Shown: one piece after another, positions 1 through 31,070 of the stretch
Position numbering within the stretch: the stretch's first letter is position 1
Layout of the letters: every line of letters starts with the position of its first letter
NCBI GenBank assembly: GCA_026874595.1
Contig: CM049306.1
Location: forward strand, 30,431,519 to 30,495,518
Direction: 5' to 3'
DNA length: 64,000 bases
Origin: Sipunculus nudus
Lineage: Eukaryota; Annelida; Sipuncula; Golfingiida; Sipunculidae
Position numbers and translations under genes: made by a program
Notes under the pieces: model-generated
The model's database searches: none
Told to the model about the DNA's origin: nothing
The model's input: only the letters and a program-made list of their open reading frames with translations

Positions 1-139
1 GAGCTTGGTATAGAAAAAAACTTAGGAGCTTATTTCTCAGGAAGCATTTGGTGAAATGTTATGAAACATGGTACATACCTCTCCAATTTAAATTTATAAC
101 TGATTATCAGCTTTTGCTAATATTCTAGTTTCGCAATGC

Positions 140-512
140 AATGCTTACAGATACTGGCCTAATGTTTGGTCTGTGGGCGCATAATGACCACTTACAGATC
201 GAGTTCGCGTTTCGTCCCAGTTAACCTATTTTTAACCATATGACAGATCCTGAACACAGAAAATTTCGTGAAAGACAGAATTTTTATGAAAAATGCACAT
301 GTATGGACCTTTTTCACAATGCCTGCAGATGCTGGCCTGATTTTTGGTGTGTTGCTTGATAATGACCCGTTACAGATCGAGTTGCATTTTGCCCTTGTTG
401 ACCTACTTTTGACCATACAACACCTCCTGAACTTAAAAAATTTTACAAAATTTAACAAATGTTTCTAATTTGCCCCAGGCGGGGGCATTTGTGTCGTTCC
501 GACACATCTAGT
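140..512 (+). repeat. Two-unit dispersed repeat with a Helitron-like 3' end
   Basis: Two related units about 180 bp apart share 'ataatgacc', 'ttacagatcgagtt' and 'ctggcct' (about 147-205 and 324-385). The right end is a short hairpin, TGTGTCG at 490-496 and CGACACA at 500-506 with a 3-nt loop, followed at once by 'tCTAGT'. A small hairpin just before CTRR-T is the hallmark of Helitron 3' ends, so a non-autonomous rolling-circle element is the best guess. No protein is encoded. The element sits in the APMAP intron downstream of exon 4; the rest of 1-791 shows nothing recognisable. Confidence 0.45.
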
Positions 513-791
513 TTTATTTTGATATTTAGAAGAAATTCCCCAATATGAGCTCCAGTTGCTCAAACATTTCTTTCAGGAAAATATTATTTGAATGAAATTT
601 CATTATTTGTGATGACTTTTACCTGTTTCCAAACTATTCTGTTTTTATCATGTTGTTTCCTGATCCCATGAATTTTTTATCAAAAAGGTGTAATAGAAAT
701 GTGACAAAACCCACCCTCTTGCACTGATTTAAGAAAAAAAAAGTGCCTAAGAACCCAACCGTTTTTTAGTATTAATACAAGAAAACATTAC

Positions 792-1985
792 CTGTCAGAA
801 GGGTAGTGACATCTCCTGTTTGGGTGTTTACTCTTAAGAGTCCTTTGTATGAATCTGCAACAATCAGGTCCCCTGCCCGGGAAACTTTCAAACCTTTTGG
901 CCGCCCACATCGTGACTCCATATGCATTTGACCTAACAACAGATAACTCAATTGACAAACCATACTGTGGAATATAAGGGTTGGAAGGAATTTAATTACA
1001 TGACAGTTTAAAATATCTGGTCCTATAATGATCATGAAATTAAAATAAAATTTTAAACCGAACATGATCTAAGTGATGATATATATACAGTGGAACTATG
1101 AACACTGATGGGACTGATATTTTTTAAGCCCTTAATAATGAGGCACTCATATTCGAGATGATTCTGAACCCTAAGTTTTTTTCCCTAAGGTGATCCCATA
1201 ATTTATTTGTAAAGGAAAAGAGCCCTAAACATAGAGGTGTTTGAAAGGTTAGCTGGTATAGAGCACTGTTTGCTGTGTGTTGTGAAACATTTGTTTATTA
1301 GAATGTTTAAGGTCACAAAAATTAACTTAACAACATATATCAAAACTGAAAGACAGCAGAATTAATAAACAGCTTAATAAAAGGATATGCAGAAGCCATT
1401 AAGATTGACTGACCACATTCTGAGGTGTTGATTCCTGTATGGGCCACCAGGTGGAGTTCCGTTCCCTTAAACTTCCAAAGTTTGCCATCACTTGTCCCAG
1501 TATAAATGAATCCTAGAAATATGCAGCAGATAATAAATGAAGGCCAGAGGAATAAACCTTTTTTATATAAATACCAAACTAAGAGGTCTCATTCCTTAAA
1601 GTGTTCTCTTAAAACTTCACAGAATTTGACAAAATGAAAATATTCAGGAATTATTAGGAGCACATATATGCACAGTGATTTTTACACACATTAGTTTGAT
1701 TTTATACAATATTATATATTGATATTATACATCAACAAAAATTATCAATATACTCCTTTATTATATAACAAAAAAGATTGCATTTTGATCTTTATAATTT
1801 TTTTCTTGGGATATCTTATATTGTTCTTGGAGCCATCTTCACCTTGACTGTCTGATGCAAAGGATTCTGGTCCAACAAGCTTTCCCTCGAAGAGCTTTTC
1901 AGTCTCCTGAAGGATTTTATTCACTGTGAGTGGACCAGCCAGGTGTGGTGCATCTTCAGGGAACCTAAAGTAAGAAATGTATAAA

Positions 1986-2021
<36 letters not shown>

Positions 2022-2656
2022 CACAACCCATTTTTGTTTTTTAAAACTTCATATTACATATATATATATAATTATGTGTAGATAAAGAAGAAGAGTTAAA
2101 CCTTTTAGATAGACTGATTAAACTAACAGGGAAGCCAATGTGGTTTGAAAAAAATTGCAATAATAAACAAGTTTGTTTTGCATCTAAGCTAAGCATCACT
2201 CTTCCTCTTTACCAATATATACATATATATACATTTATGTGTGTGTATGTGAAAATTAATTCATCAAATAAAACAGGAGCTGCCTGGTCAAATTTGCCAA
2301 AGCAGTATCAGTATTTACTACATTTTAAAGAATGTCAAAGTGTCAAACATATACACTGTAAAATGTGAATACATTTTAAAGAATGTCAAAGTGTCAAACA
2401 TATACACTGTAAAATGTGAATGAAAAATGAAAAATCTGTATGTAAAAGTACATATGTCCACAGTCTAATTTAGAATCTGTGTTACTATATAGGTTCGATA
2501 TTTAAGCTAAATTATCAGAAAATATATTATGACATAATTTAATGGAAAAAGAGATGGCACATACTGGAAAGGAGCTGGGTCTATGGGAGATGGAATCAGG
2601 TAGAAAAGAACTGCTGCCATGGTAACCAACAAGCTCCAACCATGTGAAGACTTCAT
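792..2656 (-). CDS. APMAP: APMAP / strictosidine synthase-like protein, N-terminal part (exons 1-4, 3' end off the window)
   Basis: Adipocyte plasma membrane-associated protein family: a single-pass type II membrane beta-propeller related to strictosidine synthase and paraoxonase-type hydrolases. Coding exons on the minus strand are 2656-2565, 1964-1843, 1512-1414 and 932-792. All have GT-AG borders and phases that join cleanly (92, 122, 99 and 141 nt), giving the first 151 residues. Residues 1-25 are a short cytoplasmic tail plus a hydrophobic anchor (SLLVTMAAVLFYLI). Then come the family marks PSPIDP, ETEKLFEGKLVGPES, IYTGTSDGKLWKF, CGRPKGLK and DLIVADSYKGLLRVN, the first propeller blades. 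The start codon has A at -3 and lies 13 nt after a possible 3' splice site (ctatttcag), so a 5' UTR exon may exist upstream. The cytoplasmic tail is much shorter than in human APMAP. The NDL and FTDSS blades expected next are not in the window. It is transcribed away from ZMYND10. Confidence 0.88.
1988..2019 (+). repeat. (TC)n microsatellite beside APMAP exon 2
   Basis: About 16 TC units, read as (GA)n on the coding strand, end some 24 nt upstream of the exon 2 acceptor. It is a simple repeat; length change could alter the spacing of the splice signal. Confidence 0.9.
2320..2421 (+). repeat. Perfect 51-bp tandem duplication
   Basis: The 51 bases at 2320-2370 are repeated without a change at 2371-2421, both ending 'aaaatgtgaat'. 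It lies in APMAP intron 1. Identity across 51 bp points to a recent duplication or an assembly stutter. Confidence 0.9.
2613..2626 (+). promoter_or_regulatory. X-box (RFX)-type motif inside APMAP exon 1
   Basis: GCTGCCATGGTAAC fits the X-box consensus RYYNYY-N2-RRNRAC. It overlaps codons of APMAP residues 11-15 and shares a 12-base core with the site at 4654-4667. Function is not shown; coding constraint alone could explain it. Confidence 0.25.
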
Positions 2657-3584
2657 TTTGATTAAAAACTGAAATAGGTAATACTTATTATTTCATTCAC
2701 AGATATACACATTTAATATGAACAAGAATCCCAACTATGGACAAATGAGGTATCATTAATACAACTGAATGTACATTCACAAATAGATTTACAAAAGACA
2801 TAGACACAAATTAACATGGGATGAGTTGCCAACTCTTTGACCAATCCTTTCTTTATAATCTTGCAAACAATAATCTGCATACTGCTGTGATAGACAAACA
2901 TTAATTCTACTAATTCTAATATTTTCAAACCCTTTGTATTATTTTCAGGTAAAATACAGAACAGATGCAACACATGTTAGTGTACCTCTAGTTGTTTAAA
3001 AACAGCATAGAAAGCCCCCGCATAACAATGGTTTTTAAAGCCTTGAAGTTTTAGCCATGGCCATTTGATTAATCTTAAAATACCAGCTTCTTAATAAATA
3101 GCCATTAGAGATCTCTATATATGGCAAGGCATGATATTCATGCCTACCAAAGTCATAATGACATTTCATGTACAGTTTAATATATATATGTGTGTGTGTG
3201 TGTGTGTCAGTTGGATTTCATGAAGTTTTGACTTCAAGCTGACGGTCGTCTTTAATAGTGTAAATAGTTACTTGCTCAGCAGTCTTAGTTCACTTGATAT
3301 TAATATATATCTAGGGTATTAACGACATCAACGCTGGAGTTGATGACTGAACCTACCGTTGGCTGGCGTTGCATCCCAAGACTTATGCAATAGGTATTAT
3401 ATCAGAGCCTGGAAGGGGTCAAGTTCATTGACCCTGCATTCATTCACTCGCGCACTCGCTGGCCTGCTCACCAAGCGTGGACCACGTGGGTGTGTTTACA
3501 TCTTCATACCGAGACCGGCTCCCCCCCCCCCCCCCCCCCCCCCAAACATGCATCTTAGCGCCCGTGTAGTGGGGCTCAAGTCAT
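2657..3584. other. Intergenic: APMAP upstream region
   Basis: AT-rich DNA between the APMAP start and the next repeat element. It holds a short (TA)(TG) tract at about 3181-3207 and a run of about 22 C at 3522-3543. No coding signal was found on either strand. Confidence 0.5.
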
Positions 3585-4160
3585 GGCTGTCAGTAGCCCG
3601 ATTAAATCGGACTCAATATTTTTAGGCCCTGCCATATATTGAGTCCGATAGCCATACAGTGAGAGTTTCTACAATATAAGCCACGGAAGCTTGCATCTTC
3701 TTCTGCAACAGATCCATTGCATCTTCTTTGACTGCCTGTTTACTGCCAAACAACAAGACACAGGATCATACCATTTTAACACCAATAAGCATGGGTTTCA
3801 TGGATTCGATAGCAACTAAAATCAAACTTGGATCATCTTTTTTAAACATTTACTGACCTTTTAACCAGAGGCATGTCAGTGAGATTAGTAGGGACAGAGA
3901 AGAACAGTCGAACAGGCGCACTTGATGACCTCACTGACAGCCTCGCTGACTCGAGTGATTGACAGCAAAAAGTTGTTACATTTTTTTTCAACGGGCCCGG
4001 CTCTGAAGAGTAACCGCTGGCACGGGGTAATAAACACCTGGCTTGGGTGGTGTGTAGTTTGAGGCTTATGTTTTAGGAACTGTCACTGTATAGCCATCGG
4101 ACTCAATATACGGCAGGGCCTAATAATATTGAGTCGGGTTAAATCGGGCTAGGCTGTCAG
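3585..4160 (+). mobile_element. MITE-like element with ~78-bp terminal inverted repeats
   Basis: The arm at 3585-3662 matches the reverse complement of 4083-4160 over about 75 bp, with shared blocks 'ttaggccctgcc', 'tattgagtccgat' and 'atacagtga'. Each arm is itself partly palindromic, since ATCGGACTCAATAT faces ATATTGAGTCCGAT within about 45 bp. The 420-bp interior encodes nothing. The long paired arms indicate a non-autonomous foldback DNA transposon; the superfamily is unknown. Confidence 0.75.
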
Positions 4161-4653
4161 TCCATCCCTCGCACGGATGCACGTTGCCAAAAGAAAATAA
4201 CTCGCTGAAACTATACACACAGAACTTAATTAACGGTGGTGTTAATGGAAATATATAATTTATTGATATAATTTAAAATGTAACTAAACGCTATGTATTT
4301 CGAATTTCCTGAATGGATAACATATTTATAGGCTGCACGGGATCGTATATATAAAATATAATTTAGTGAAAAGCAATGAGGTGTAAATGAATTATAATTA
4401 TATATACATTGTAATTAAATGAAATAATTTTGACCTAGGAAAACTTTCTAAGATTGAGTTAGAGTATACTATTTGTAAATTCAACAACGAATGCTGAATG
4501 CCTACTGCTGTAACTAGCTGCATGGTAACAACTTGTGGGACAAAAAAAGCCGCGAAACTGTATATGGGGGGCGCCCATGCACGGCAGGCCTTTGTCGGAA
4601 TAAATCTTTTGTTTTCAGACTCTAAGTGATTCAGATTCAAAAATTAAAAAAAA

Positions 4654-4667
4654 ATTGCCATGGTAAC
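4654..4667 (+). promoter_or_regulatory. X-box (RFX)-type motif upstream of ZMYND10
   Basis: ATTGCCATGGTAAC matches the RFX X-box consensus at every defined position. It lies 2.6 kb upstream of the ATG of ZMYND10, a ciliary gene of the kind usually driven by RFX/FOXJ1. The distance is large for an X-box, and repeats lie between. Confidence 0.3.
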
Positions 4668-4798
4668 AATGAGCTGGTTATAGTCTGAGTCGAATATTAG
4701 CAATACTGGGTGCCTGAGTCAAAAGTGTACACGTTCCAGGATCGGTAGGCCCTACCTACAACATTCAAGTAAACAAAATATGATCAATTAGTCCAAAA

Positions 4799-5065
4799 AA
4801 GGTATGGTTATCAGGCACTTTACTCAGAAATCAGTGCGGGCGGGCGGTTTTATTTTATTACCTTTTTTTGTATGTTTCGATAAAAATGTCATATGATCAA
4901 GGGAAAAGTATAATAATATTTTTTTTTTCTAAACAGGTAAAAGCTCTACATTACAAAGGAAAACTTATCAAAATTATTTTATCTTCTTGAAAGATGAAAA
5001 TCAAAATAAAATGTTTTTATGCGGGGGTTTAAATTGATGCGGGCGGTGCCTGAGAACCATACCTT
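4799..5065 (+). mobile_element. 267-bp MITE, TIR 'ggtatggttMtcaggcac' (copy 1)
   Basis: The left end reads aaggtatggttatcaggcac and the right end is its reverse complement gtgcctgagaaccatacctt, with one mismatch. The interior is AT-rich, with 'gcgggcgg' blocks near both ends and no ORF. An inverted second copy lies at 39339-39643 and a decayed one near 19200-19376. No transposase is present. Confidence 0.75.
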
Positions 5066-5308
5066 ATTTTTATTTATTTTTTTTTTTTTGCCTTATAGTA
5101 AAATTAAAAAAGAACGTTATATGACATTATATTTTGTGGGGGTCTGTTTGGTATCATGGCTTTATATATAGGACAGACAACGATTACAGGCTTAATATAA
5201 AAAATAACTGCAGTAATGAACAGGGATCTACACGTATATATAGAAATATTTTTTATTGACGGGCCAATGACGGCGGTCACACATGTCACGGAACTCCTCT
5301 GGGCCATA

Positions 5309-5399
5309 GTCCATCTCAGGACCATTGTGTCCTATGCTAGCCTGATGGACGTGTCTGTCTATCAAGTCTAGCATAGGACACAAGGGTCAAGAGATGGAC
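5309..5399 (+). other. 91-nt near-perfect stem-loop
   Basis: Arms 5309-5340 and 5368-5399 pair over 32 positions with 29 matches; the loop is 27 nt. The arms begin and end with GTCCATCTC and carry TGTGTCCTATGCTAG at the loop side. The size suits a microRNA precursor, but a tiny foldback transposon is equally possible. No second copy was noticed in the window. Confidence 0.6.
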
Positions 5400-5564
5400 T
5401 ACTGTAGCCACATCTCAGATAAGCACGTTGTTGTCGTTATAATGTCGGGAATGATGTAAAGTGTGTGTCAAAGAAGGGGGGGCGTCATTTTTTTTCTTTA
5501 TTTCTTCATAGATCAAGAGATAAATCAAATTAACTTTCGAAGTGATAGTTCGATCAAATTAATT

Positions 5565-5960
5565 GTTTCCGCCAAAACAGAGTTTTGCGGATACTATGTT
5601 TTCACGTGGGTTCCACCGCCGCGTACGTTTCCGGAGAACTCCTCTGTGTCCCTTAATTGGACCAATCTTTCGAAAGACCAGCATATTTATTCGCTCACCT
5701 ATCAGGTTATGCGTAACAAAGACTGGTGGTGCCACCTGCAATCCTTTTTGTGCAGTATGAATTTGAGTGTCTTAGTGATAACAGCCCATATCTCAAGAGT
5801 GGTTTAAAGTATTGAGCTGAAATTGTGCATGTCAATAGCTCTTGGATTTTTCAATCTCGTACTTGAGACTAGTGGCGCCACCTACACTGATTTTTGCGTG
5901 GCGTCCATCCGTGAGATTGCTTTGGGTGAAAATTGCTCATATCTCAGGAGTGGTTCAATG
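5565..5960 (-). repeat. Hairpin-ended 'ggtggcgccacc' repeat, short copy
   Basis: The end at 5565-5594 is a palindrome (GTTTCCGCCAAAAC / GTTTTGCGGATAC) that matches 29 of 30 bases of the reverse complement of 37001-37030. The body has two 'ggtg(g)cgccacct' marks and 'atctcaagagtggttta' blocks. It is a single-copy, inverted relative of the long array at 35650-37030. Confidence 0.65.
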
Positions 5961-6377
5961 AACTGGTCTTTTTTATTATTCATTGACCATTAATGTACAA
6001 ATTATCTTAAGGCATCTTATTCCTTTCGAAATATGAATAACACGTTCATTTGTCACGAATGTGTAATATATTGGTATTAAAATAATAGCAGTCTTCATCA
6101 TAACAACACGCCATCTGTTTGTGATGAAATTAAACTAGTCTTCATGAGCAAGATAATGAACGTGTAGTACAATTTAAAGTTAATGAGAGTATACGGAAGA
6201 CAGGTGGGTATTTAAGCGATTATAATTCGTTTTTTTTAGTTGGTCCGTACTACTGAACTAATTAATTCACTTCAATATAGACTAGTGTATTTTTACCATT
6301 TACATAAAATATATACCGATATAAGGACCGCATTGCAAGGTTATTCCTTTTTCATTTCATGGAAAAACATGACAATA

Positions 6378-6545
6378 CAGAAGCGGATCCAGCACGGGGG
6401 GGGGGGGGGGGATGTCCAGAGGGTCCGCACTCCCATCCCCCCCCCCCACCCCCCCCCCCCCCCCCGACCCCCGTTTTTTCAGCCACCGCAACCTTTTTCA
6501 GGCTTCAGGCTAATTTTTGCGGCCTAGACCCCTGGACTGTATTTT
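6378..6545 (+). mobile_element. Fragment of 'cagaagcggatcc' element with poly-G/poly-C core
   Basis: It starts with cagaagcggatcc, then about 15 G, then two long C runs, then 'tttttgcggcctagacccctgg'. The same order of blocks recurs at 41829-42014, where the terminal repeat is clearer. The translated proline and glycine runs are artefacts of the homopolymers. Confidence 0.5.
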
Positions 6546-6722
6546 ACACAGCTAGTAGACAATAGCTGCACATGTCTGTGGTTTTTATTTGGCACTATTG
6601 AAACTACAAGAGGAGTGCCCGTGTTCTTAACATAAAAGAGAGGAACCGTGCGCACAGTAAATGGTATCAAGGTCTATATAATATCGTCAAACCACCTTGG
6701 TTCAGTTTTGCTTTAAAATATG

Positions 6723-6902
6723 TAGTGGAACCTCTCCTTACGAACACCCCTGTTCTAAGGGTCCCTCCTATTTACGGTTGCTTACGGGCAGTCCCTTGAA
6801 ATTAGGTCCCGAAATGTAAACCTCCCTAGGCCTACTGAGGCACCTCTCTATTGCGGGAAAATGCCCAATCTCGTCAATGTCCGTAATTCGGAGGTTCTAC
6901 TG
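6723..6902 (+). mobile_element. pogo/Tigger-like MITE
   Basis: The left end is GTGGAACCTCTCCTTACGAA and the right end, reversed, is GTAGAACCTCCGAATTACGG. Such CAGTRGAACCTC ends are typical of pogo/Tigger mariner relatives. The element is about 180 bp with no ORF. A clear TA duplication is visible only on the left. Confidence 0.5.
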
Positions 6903-6945
6903 AAGTATACGTATTATAATGAATCCTCAAAATATCCTCTACTTG

Positions 6946-7079
<134 letters not shown>

Positions 7080-7238
7080 TTTTTGTTGTTGATCTGAATA
7101 TATTAAAATTTCAAGCAAGTTTTTCATCTGAATAAAAAACGCGATATATCACAAGTATAAAGCGACACCTTACGGCAAATTTATAAACTACACTGAAAAC
7201 GGTGAAACACACCTGCACCTGTCTTGACAAGATCAAAC

Positions 7239-27783
<20,545 letters not shown>

Positions 27784-27894
27784 CAAAAGCACAAACTACT
27801 CAAGTCTGCTGCCCTCTGGTGCAAGGAACTTAAAGCTCATTAAACACTGCTCCGTCCATATAAGTAAATACATATGTGAAAAAAATGTAAAGTT

Positions 27895-27900
27895 AATAAA
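27895..27900 (+). terminator. ZMYND10 polyadenylation signal
   Basis: AATAAA lies 112 bp after the ZMYND10 stop codon, giving a short 3' UTR. It is the first canonical signal downstream. Confidence 0.6.
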
Positions 27901-29289
27901 TAATGTCAGTCTTTGTGTCTCATTATTGCTGTTTTAGCTGTGTCTTCACTTGTGTGGCCTGAAGCTGTACAGTACACCCTTACAGGGTTCATACTCATAA
28001 GGCTTACAAAATGCCAAAACATTCCCAAGACAAGGGCCTTTTCCAGATTTAAATATTAAGATAGTGGAAAATGTGAGTTTAATGCAATATCTGATCATTC
28101 TTGATAGTAATTCCTGAACAACAGTGACAAGAGGTAGAGAAATATTGTTACAAAAAAGGACCCCACCGCTCCTGAGAACTGTAGTGTTACAGTGCATTCA
28201 TGAAACAATAGGTGACACTAAATCAACAACAGGTTTAAGAAAATTTTTTTGGTCAGTTAATGAATAGGCATGATTGAAACTATGGATGGATGACAAACTT
28301 GGATGACAATATGAGTTTGTAGAACCAATCAACAATATAAATTCATCCCCCCCCCCCTACTTGATTTTATAATTGTTTGTGCACTGTTTGTGCACCTCTA
28401 GTATAACCAATTAGGCTTTCACTAACTTCCATGGTACATGTTCAAAAACTGTTTCTTCTTCAAATTACAAGTTTTTAAATTTGCCATGACTTTCTGGCAT
28501 ATCACAGATGGATACAAATACTGCCGTATGAAAATGTAGGACAAAGTAGGAAGGGAATTATAGAAAGAGAAGGACCAGAGTAGGAAGATAAGGAATAATA
28601 AATATTTTGAATATGTATTTGAAAATGCAAATGTTAAAGTAGGAAAATTTGGTATTTTACAGAAAAATACCAAAAAGAGTTTTTCAGATGGCTAATATTT
28701 TGCATTAAATTTCATGATGCTAGCTCCAGTTGTTTTTGAGATAGTACTGGTAAATGTACAGCCGATGGATGCCGCCACATCATCGCATTAGCTCACAGAT
28801 TTGCTTAAAATTAATACAGATGCATACTGAATGCAAATTTATAATACCAATACATCTCACTGATGGCAAAATCTTGAATTAAGTTGACTATGGATACCAA
28901 TTATTTATAATCCATGTACAGCCATCTTTATATACCCACAGAGAGCTGTATACCTGTGATTGTTAACATTGCCTGGCATGAGGAGTATCTAAAATTATAA
29001 ATCTACTCTTTTAAAAGCTTTTAAAAAACATTCTTGTCAATTTTAACCATAGATAACCGGATATCTAAATGTCTAGAAGCATGATGTAATGCATGGATGC
29101 TGATAAACTGGTGCCAGGATACATGTATCCATCTGCTTCACACAGCTAACATATATGGTAAACTGACTCCATTTAATATTTTTTTTTTTAATTCAGCCAA
29201 AATTCATTCTTTGGAACCATAAAAGACAGTTATAAGATTTATTGTGGGGATTATTCATATAAAATATTAAACAAATTGGACTCTGTGGC

Positions 29290-29640
29290 GTCAGTCCAGA
29301 AACATTTTGCAGGTTTATAACTCATATAGGAAGATGCAGCCAAGTTCAACTTCCTGTAACTCCGCCAAAAAGCACTGAACCAAAACCATTTGAACAAACT
29401 TGAATTATCAATAGCTAAGGATAATTAATGTGTGAGATTTAAGAATTTGGCCCAGTAATTTTTTAGAACTTTGTAGCCAACAAGCTAAAATGGGCTGTAA
29501 TGGCATACGACTAAATTCAGCTTCCCATAACTCAGCCAAAAGTCACTGAACTAAGACCATTTGAACAAACTTCAGAAAGCACTACCCTAGGATCATTTCT
29601 GTGCTATATTAAACAATTTGGCCTACAGAACAACCCCTTC
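29290..29640 (-). repeat. Dispersed repeat family C, inverted copy
   Basis: The blocks 'ccaaaaccatttgaacaaactt', 'taactc.gccaaaa' and 'aaacaatttggc' are reverse complements of those in 22440-22800. Two units about 180 bp apart are visible. Confidence 0.55.
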
Positions 29641-29823
29641 CCTTATTTGACAGGTAAATTAATGGATAACACAACCAAATATTCAGAAATGACCACCTTG
29701 TAGTGTCGATACAGTAACTGTAGTTTGGTGTACTTATTATTTTACAAAGATCATGAAAGGAATAAAAATTTATAAAAGGGGCCAGAACAGTGGGTGGTCA
29801 TTTGCTGGGCAATCTCCACTGGC

Positions 29824-29935
29824 CACCCTGGTTGCATTGGCGTATCCAAGGCCAATGGTTCTCTCAGTCCTCTGCCCCTACAGACTATCAAATGCCACCA
29901 TCCAAGCGACAAGTTGTGCCTTGCATTAGTATGAC
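29824..29935 (+). repeat. SINE-like tail fragment (copy 1)
   Basis: 'tatccaaggccaatggtt', then 'cctctgcccctacagactatcaaatgccacca', then 'gcattagta' parallels the block order at 59025-59135. The second copy reads 'tttcctccaccttcaaagactaccaaacgccacca', a tail style widespread in invertebrate SINEs. Confidence 0.45.
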
Positions 29936-30681
29936 ACTGAACTAACTGTAAAATCCATGTTAAATAATATTTTATACATTAAAGTTTGCCTGTCCAGCGA
30001 GAAATTATAGGAAAAGTCGGCCCAAACTTCATAGTAGCAAACTTCTAGACAGGAAAACACACAAGCCATCAGTATTTGTAAAAGTTTATTTCTAAATACG
30101 AAAAATGCCATCCTGAGACTAAATCATTCTGTCAGTATTAAGTGTGTTGGTGTCGGTTTTAGGGCAGCCATGCACTGGCTTTTCTGTTGTGGTGAGTACA
30201 CACCTCGGGGCCTGAATATGGAATCCCTGAGTTCGTTAAAGCAATGAGATTTAGTGGCAGAGCTCCCTGCATACAGGGACATTAAGTAGCAAGTATCACT
30301 CTTTCAAATTCAAACTGCCAGCTGAACATCATTCTACCCCCAAAAGGGCAATTCTTATACACAATAGCTTCATGCCAGATATGTATGATCATCACACCTA
30401 AATTTCTAGTGTATCCTGTGCTAGTATGTTGCAATCATTCTTGTAAAAACTGCTCAACTACTGGTACTCCTGCAGATGCTAGGCTATAATTAAGATTTGG
30501 ATTTCTGTTACTACAACTATATTCCAGCAATTATCATTTCAGTTTCTGATTAGAATTTAAAATTAGTGTCTCACATTGGCAAATCTGCACGACTTTTGCA
30601 CATAAACCTTCAAGGTATAAAATATGATTACAAGTATATATTCATGTAGCTCTTCCTGTATAGATAGGACAAAAAGGTATT

Positions 30682-30687
30682 TTTATT
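30682..30687 (-). terminator. Candidate HMGB polyadenylation signal
   Basis: AATAAA on the minus strand, 384 bp after the HMGB stop codon. Other AT-rich variants lie nearby, so the choice is provisional. Confidence 0.35.
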
Positions 30688-31070
30688 TTGCACACTGCAC
30701 AGCACAACACGATAAAATACATGAAACACCTATATACAAAACAACTACAGAATCCAGAGGAGGCCTGGACCAGTGTTCTATTACGATTACAAATAGCACA
30801 TAAGCACTGCTTTGGCAAATGCATCATGTCTACAAACAGTACCTCAAGAGGACTAATGAGCTGGCAGAGGCTGTCAGGCCTCCCCAAGCCAGAGGTACAC
30901 ATTTAAACTAATTAGTGTACTGAACTGTACGGACAGCCATGACAAAGCTGCCTGTTTCTGAGATACAAAGTCTTGTCGCAACATTTTGAGCCTCTGTGAC
31001 AAATGTCACGTGTGAGGTGGGTATACAACATAAACGACCTATAAGTTGGCCAGAGTCCACAAATCTGTAT

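Larger units (their letters stand above)
27910..30640. other. Intergenic between the convergent ZMYND10 and HMGB genes
   Basis: No coding signal on either strand. It holds a 10-C run near 28347, an inverted family C copy at about 28690-29640 and a SINE-like fragment at 29824-29935. The remainder is unremarkable AT-rich DNA. Confidence 0.5.

Noticed and set aside
6240-6565. Proline-rich small proteins
   Set aside because: Translation of poly-C tracts inside a MITE; several frames give similar peptides. The same holds at 41688-42089.
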